Of a stretch of 64,000 nucleotides of DNA, positions 60,816 to 64,000 are shown in pieces. The notes beneath the pieces are model-generated. The model did no database searches and was not told the DNA's origin. It saw only the letters and a program-made list of their open reading frames with translations. Position numbers and translations under genes: made by a program. The stretch's first letter is position 1. Every line of letters starts with the position of its first letter. Location of the stretch: contig NC_010718.1 of assembly GCF_000020005.1 (NCBI RefSeq), forward strand, positions 2,190,001 to 2,254,000. The letters run 5' to 3'. The stretch comes from Natranaerobius thermophilus JW/NM-WN-LF (GTDB lineage Bacteria; Bacillota; Natranaerobiia; Natranaerobiales; Natranaerobiaceae).

Positions 60816-62678
60816 TTGAGACAACAATTTTTACCCATATCAAAAACAGATATGGAACAAAGAGGATGGGAACAACTTGATTTCATAATCATTAGTGGTG
60901 ATGCATATGTTGACCATCCTTCCTTTGGTGTAGCTATTATTGGAAGACTATTAGAGTCAAAGGGATATCGAGTTGGAATTATCTCACAACCTGATTGGAA
61001 AGATACACAAGACTTCAAAAGATTGGGCAAACCCAAATTAGGCTTTTTCATAAGTGCCGGTAATATAGATTCCATGGTTAATCACTACACTGTGGCCAAA
61101 AAGTTAAGGAGAAAAGACGCCTATTCCCCTGGGGGCAAAATGGGAATGCGCCCCGACAGAGCCAGTATTGTATATTCACAAAAGGCTCGAGAAGCATATA
61201 AAAAAGTTCCCATCATTTTAGGAGGTCTTGAGGCCAGCTTAAGAAGGTTGTCTCATTACGATTACTGGGAAAATAGGGTTCGTCGCTCGATCCTCTTAGA
61301 TTCTAGGGCTGACTTGTTAGTGTACGGAATGGGTGAAAAACAGGTGGTTGAAATTGCCGAAGCTCTAGATAGTGGACTATCTATTTCCGATCTCACCTTT
61401 ATCAAGGGAACTGTATATAAATGTAAAGATGTAGACCATGTTTACCAAGGGGAACTGCTCCCTTCATTTGATGAAATCATTCAATCTAAAGAAACCTTCG
61501 CAAAAAGCTTTATGAAACAATACACAAATACTGACCCCTTTAATGCTGTACCTTTAATTGAACCCTATAGACACAGTAATTATGTAGTTCAAAATCCTCC
61601 ACCGGAACCACATACAACTAGAGAACTAGATGCAATTTATTTAATGCCCTTCACTAAAAACTATCATCCTATATACGAACAAATGGGTGGAGTACCTGCA
61701 ATCAAAGAAATTAAACACAGTTTGGTAAGTTCAAGGGGATGTTTTGGTGGATGTAGTTTTTGTGCTTTACACTTCCATCAAGGCAGAATTGTTCAGTCCA
61801 GAAGCACAGAATCTATCTTAGAAGAAGCTCAAGAAATGGTTCAAGATCCAGAATTCAAGGGGTATATCCATGATGTTGGAGGACCTACAGCCAATTTTAG
61901 GCAAAAAGCTTGCCAAAAACAGCTAAAGCACGGAGTTTGCCAGGACAAAAATTGTTTGGCACCTAAACCATGCTCTAATTTGGAGGTAAACCATCAGGAT
62001 TATCTGAAACTGCTCCGAAAATTACGTAATATGGAAGGTGTTAAAAAGGTATTTATCCGGTCAGGTATCAGATTTGATTACCTACTTTATGATGACGATG
62101 ACAGCTTTTTTGAAGAACTTTGCCGCCATCATGTGAGTGGTCAATTAAAAGTAGCCCCAGAACACGTTTCCAATCGAGTATTAAAGAAAATGAATAAACC
62201 ACCTCATAAGGTTTATGAAAAATTTAAAAATAAGTACCATGCAATTAACGAAAAATTTGGTATGGAACAATACCTGGTACCGTATTTCATTTCCAGTCAT
62301 CCTGGCTCAGATTTACACGATGCTATCAAACTAGCTGAATACGTAAGGGATATTGGTTATAACCCTCAACAGGTACAAGATTTTTATCCAACACCCGGGA
62401 CCCTGGCAACATGTATGTATTATACCGAACTAGACCCCAGAACCATGGAACCAATTTATGTGGCCAAATCTCCTCACGAAAAAGCTATGCAAAGAGCTTT
62501 GATACAGTACAAAAATCCCAAAAATTATCATCTGGTATATCAGGCTCTTAAACAAGCCGGAAGAGAAGATTTAATCGGATATCATGACAAGGCATTGATT
62601 AAACCAAAGAAAAAACCTAACAGAGCCTCGACTAAGAGAGAAAATAAAAAGAAAAATAAAAGAAAACAAAAAGGATAG
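60816..62678 (+). CDS. ygiQ: YgiQ-family radical SAM protein
   Basis: 620 residues. An N-terminal DUF3362-less cobalamin-binding-like region (LDFIIISGDAYVDHPSFGVAIIGRLLESKGYRVGIISQPDW in part) precedes the radical SAM core with the CxxxCxxC cluster motif RGCFGGCSFCALHFHQGR, and a basic C-terminal tail rich in Lys and Arg. YgiQ proteins are of unknown substrate but widely conserved. TTG at 60816 has GGAGGA about 7 nt upstream; the longer frame from TTG at 60801 starts inside that SD. A terminator overlaps its end. Confidence 0.9.
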   Translation: MRQQFLPISKTDMEQRGWEQLDFIIISGDAYVDHPSFGVAIIGRLLESKGYRVGIISQPDWKDTQDFKRLGKPKLGFFISAGNIDSMVNHYTVAKKLRRKDAYSPGGKMGMRPDRASIVYSQKAREAYKKVPIILGGLEASLRRLSHYDYWENRVRRSILLDSRADLLVYGMGEKQVVEIAEALDSGLSISDLTFIKGTVYKCKDVDHVYQGELLPSFDEIIQSKETFAKSFMKQYTNTDPFNAVPLIEPYRHSNYVVQNPPPEPHTTRELDAIYLMPFTKNYHPIYEQMGGVPAIKEIKHSLVSSRGCFGGCSFCALHFHQGRIVQSRSTESILEEAQEMVQDPEFKGYIHDVGGPTANFRQKACQKQLKHGVCQDKNCLAPKPCSNLEVNHQDYLKLLRKLRNMEGVKKVFIRSGIRFDYLLYDDDDSFFEELCRHHVSGQLKVAPEHVSNRVLKKMNKPPHKVYEKFKNKYHAINEKFGMEQYLVPYFISSHPGSDLHDAIKLAEYVRDIGYNPQQVQDFYPTPGTLATCMYYTELDPRTMEPIYVAKSPHEKAMQRALIQYKNPKNYHLVYQALKQAGREDLIGYHDKALIKPKKKPNRASTKRENKKKNKRKQKG

Positions 62679-62704
62679 GCCTCAAAAAAGGGCCTATCTT
62701 TTTT
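62674..62704 (+). terminator. Terminator overlapping the ygiQ stop codon
   Basis: GATAGGCC (62674-62681) / GGCCTATC (62691-62698) followed by TTTTTTG; the TAG at 62676-62678 lies in the stem. Confidence 0.85.
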
Positions 62705-62759
62705 GTTTTATCTTAATAAGATCTTAGAAAACATTCTTAGAAAATATCTCAAAAAACCA

Positions 62760-62788
62760 TTGACAGATATAAAAATCTAGTTTAATAT
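62760..62788 (+). promoter_or_regulatory. SigmaA-type promoter of the peroxiredoxin gene
   Basis: TTGACA (62760-62765), 17-bp spacer, TAATAT (62783-62788), all consensus-like. Confidence 0.75.
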
Positions 62789-62792
62789 TAAT

Positions 62793-62811
62793 ATTAGTAA
62801 TCATTACTAAT
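62793..62811. promoter_or_regulatory. PerR/Fur-like operator over the peroxiredoxin start site
   Basis: A perfect 19-bp palindrome ATTAGTAAT-C-ATTACTAAT immediately downstream of the -10 box. It fits the 7-1-7 pattern of PerR/Fur boxes, so peroxide or iron repression by occlusion of the start site is likely. Confidence 0.6.
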
Positions 62812-62826
62812 AAGGAGGAATTACTG

Positions 62827-63498
62827 ATGACTTTTAATGAAAATCAAAATACTATGCCTTTATTAGGTGACAAATTTCCTGAGGTTGATGTTCAAACCAC
62901 CCATGGAACTCTAAAATTACCCCAGGATTATAAGGGGAAATGGTTTGTTTTATTTAGTCACCCTGGAGATTTCACGCCAGTTTGCACTACTGAATTCGTC
63001 AGTTTTGCACAAAAAGCAGATAAATTCAAAGAGTTAAATACTGAATTGATTGGTTTATCTGTTGATCAAGTTTTTTCCCATATAAAATGGGTGGAATGGA
63101 TTAATGAAAATTTTGATGTAGAAATTCCTTTCCCCGTAATAGCTGATGAAATGGGAGAATTATCTAAAATGTTGGGCATGCTTCATCCAAACAAAGGTAC
63201 TAATACAGTTCGAGCTGTCTTTGTAGTTGATGATAAAGGTGTTCTCAGATTAATGAAATATTATCCTCAAGAAATTGGCAGAAATATTGAAGAAATACTT
63301 AGATCAATAAAAGCTTTACAGACTCATGAAAAAAATCAGGTGGCCCTTCCAGAAAACTGGCCAAATAATGAAACATTAGGTGATAAAGTTATTATCCCTC
63401 CCGCCAGTACAGAGCAAGAAGCAAAGGAAAGGAAAAAACAAGCTGAAGCTGGAGAATTAGAGTACAAAGATTGGTGGTTTTGCTACAAGAATCTATAA
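62827..63498 (+). CDS. Peroxiredoxin, Prx6-type
   Basis: 223 residues. Peroxidatic Cys53 in [12 protein letters not shown], AhpC/TSA fold, Prx6-type long C-terminal extension (LPENWPNNE) with another Cys219 in DWWFCYKNL that could be the resolving Cys. It reduces hydrogen peroxide or organic peroxides. It stands behind a strong promoter with a PerR/Fur-like box and just before a thioredoxin-reductase-like gene that may recycle it. ATG at 62827 follows AAGGAGGA. Confidence 0.93.
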   Translation: MTFNENQNTMPLLGDKFPEVDVQTTHGTLKLPQDYKGKWFVLFSHPGDFTPVCTTEFVSFAQKADKFKELNTELIGLSVDQVFSHIKWVEWINENFDVEIPFPVIADEMGELSKMLGMLHPNKGTNTVRAVFVVDDKGVLRLMKYYPQEIGRNIEEILRSIKALQTHEKNQVALPENWPNNETLGDKVIIPPASTEQEAKERKKQAEAGELEYKDWWFCYKNL

Positions 63499-63529
63499 TT
63501 ATAAATTAGGTTTATTGTTTATAACCTTA

Positions 63530-63558
63530 ACCGCAGTTGTTTTGAACTGCGGTTTTTT
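63530..63558 (+). terminator. Terminator of the peroxiredoxin gene
   Basis: ACCGCAGTT (63530-63538) / AACTGCGGT (63545-63553) followed by a T run. Confidence 0.9.
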
Positions 63559-63728
63559 ATTTACAGTTATCACTGTTATATTTCTTATAAATAATTGTAA
63601 AGTTAAAGAACATAAAAAAGCTTAGAACTACAAAAGCTAATGTCAGTTAATTTTATAATGTTTCTGTTTATTTAATAGATCCTTTATAATATAAGTTTTA
63701 ACCGATACATTCAGGAGGATGATAGTTT

Positions 63729-64000
63729 ATGTCAAATACGAACACAGAAATTGCCATAGTAGGCTGTGGCCCTGCCGGGTTGTCTGCAGCTATAAACGTT
63801 AAAGCTCGTAATAAAACAAGTTTGATTTTTGGCACTGAGGTATGTAGCCCCAAACTTCAAAAAGCTCCTCATTTACATAATTATCTAGGTTTTTTTGACA
63901 TTACAGGCGAAGAATTTCAAAAACGTGCCTTAAAACAAGTTGAACACTATGGAATTGAAATGTTGAGGTCTAGTGTTGACAGTATTTTTCCTCTAGGCGA
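63729..64000 (+). CDS. FAD-dependent oxidoreductase, thioredoxin-reductase-like (3' partial)
   Basis: The first 90 residues are visible. EIAIVGCGPAGLSAAINVKAR contains the GxGxxG dinucleotide motif of flavoprotein reductases, followed by HNYLGFFDITGEEFQKRALKQVEHYGIE, matching the TrxB N-terminal domain (membrane-distal NYPGF-like loop). ATG at 63729 follows AGGAGG. TATAAT at 63685-63690 is a probable -10. The C-terminal half is outside the window, so TrxB proper and a related ferredoxin-type reductase cannot be separated. Confidence 0.85.
   Translation, partial: MSNTNTEIAIVGCGPAGLSAAINVKARNKTSLIFGTEVCSPKLQKAPHLHNYLGFFDITGEEFQKRALKQVEHYGIEMLRSSVDSIFPLG

Overview
The window reads as chromosome of a low-GC, spore-lineage Firmicute adapted to salt, probably a haloalkaliphilic anaerobe of the Natranaerobius type. 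This is inferred from a Spo0E-like phosphatase, LiaFSR-like signalling, Gram-positive type IV pili, a sortase/LPETG pair, several 'copper amine oxidase N-terminal' (stalk) proteins and strikingly acidic secreted proteins. No rRNA, tRNA or CRISPR array is visible. TTG starts behind strong Shine-Dalgarno (SD) sites are common, so many starts here differ from the longest open frame.

Layout. 1-6.4 kb: the acidic C-terminus of a PBP1A-like protein, PhzF and pyroglutamyl-peptidase genes, a minimal tyrosine recombinase, an MFS carrier, a Spo0E-like protein and an HD-domain protein. 6.4-9.1 kb: a four-BON protein and an IS110-family element with a structured 5' leader, a bridge-RNA candidate. 9.1-17 kb: liaF-liaS-liaR, then tetR with a MacAB-like efflux operon. 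17-31 kb: bacterioferritin, then on the minus strand a type IV pilus locus (pilB, pilT, pilC, pilM, pilN, pilO, pilins, minor pilins, pilD) with a DUF364 and a stalk-domain gene inside it. 31-38.6 kb: MoxR, DUF58 and DUF4129 genes, an aldolase and a PocR-PAS-PAS-GGDEF-HD-GYP protein. 39-48.8 kb: a purine permease, a 1247-residue M28-M14 peptidase, an FkbM methyltransferase, a DUF418 protein, and a class D sortase beside an LPETG-anchored FMN-binding protein. 49-59 kb: an orphan DNA methyltransferase, a stalk-M23 peptidase, a secreted stalk-MBL-HhH protein, an HD-GYP protein, a nitroreductase, and tetR with a CDF transporter. 59-64 kb: YjfB-like gene, an IS3/IS150 element, YgiQ, a peroxiredoxin with a PerR/Fur-like box, and the start of a thioredoxin-reductase-like flavoprotein.

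How it fits together. The pilus ATPase PilB carries a tandem MshEN-type c-di-GMP motif, and a GGDEF plus HD-GYP protein lies about 5 kb upstream, so pilus extension is probably under c-di-GMP control. The secreted stalk-MBL-HhH protein joins the two extracellular competence modules (ComEC-type MBL and ComEA-type HhH), which may link pili to DNA handling. A family of about 70-130 bp imperfect palindromes (eight copies recognised) is scattered between genes. Two copies supply the 3' ends of reading frames, and in one copy both palindrome arms have changed while staying complementary.
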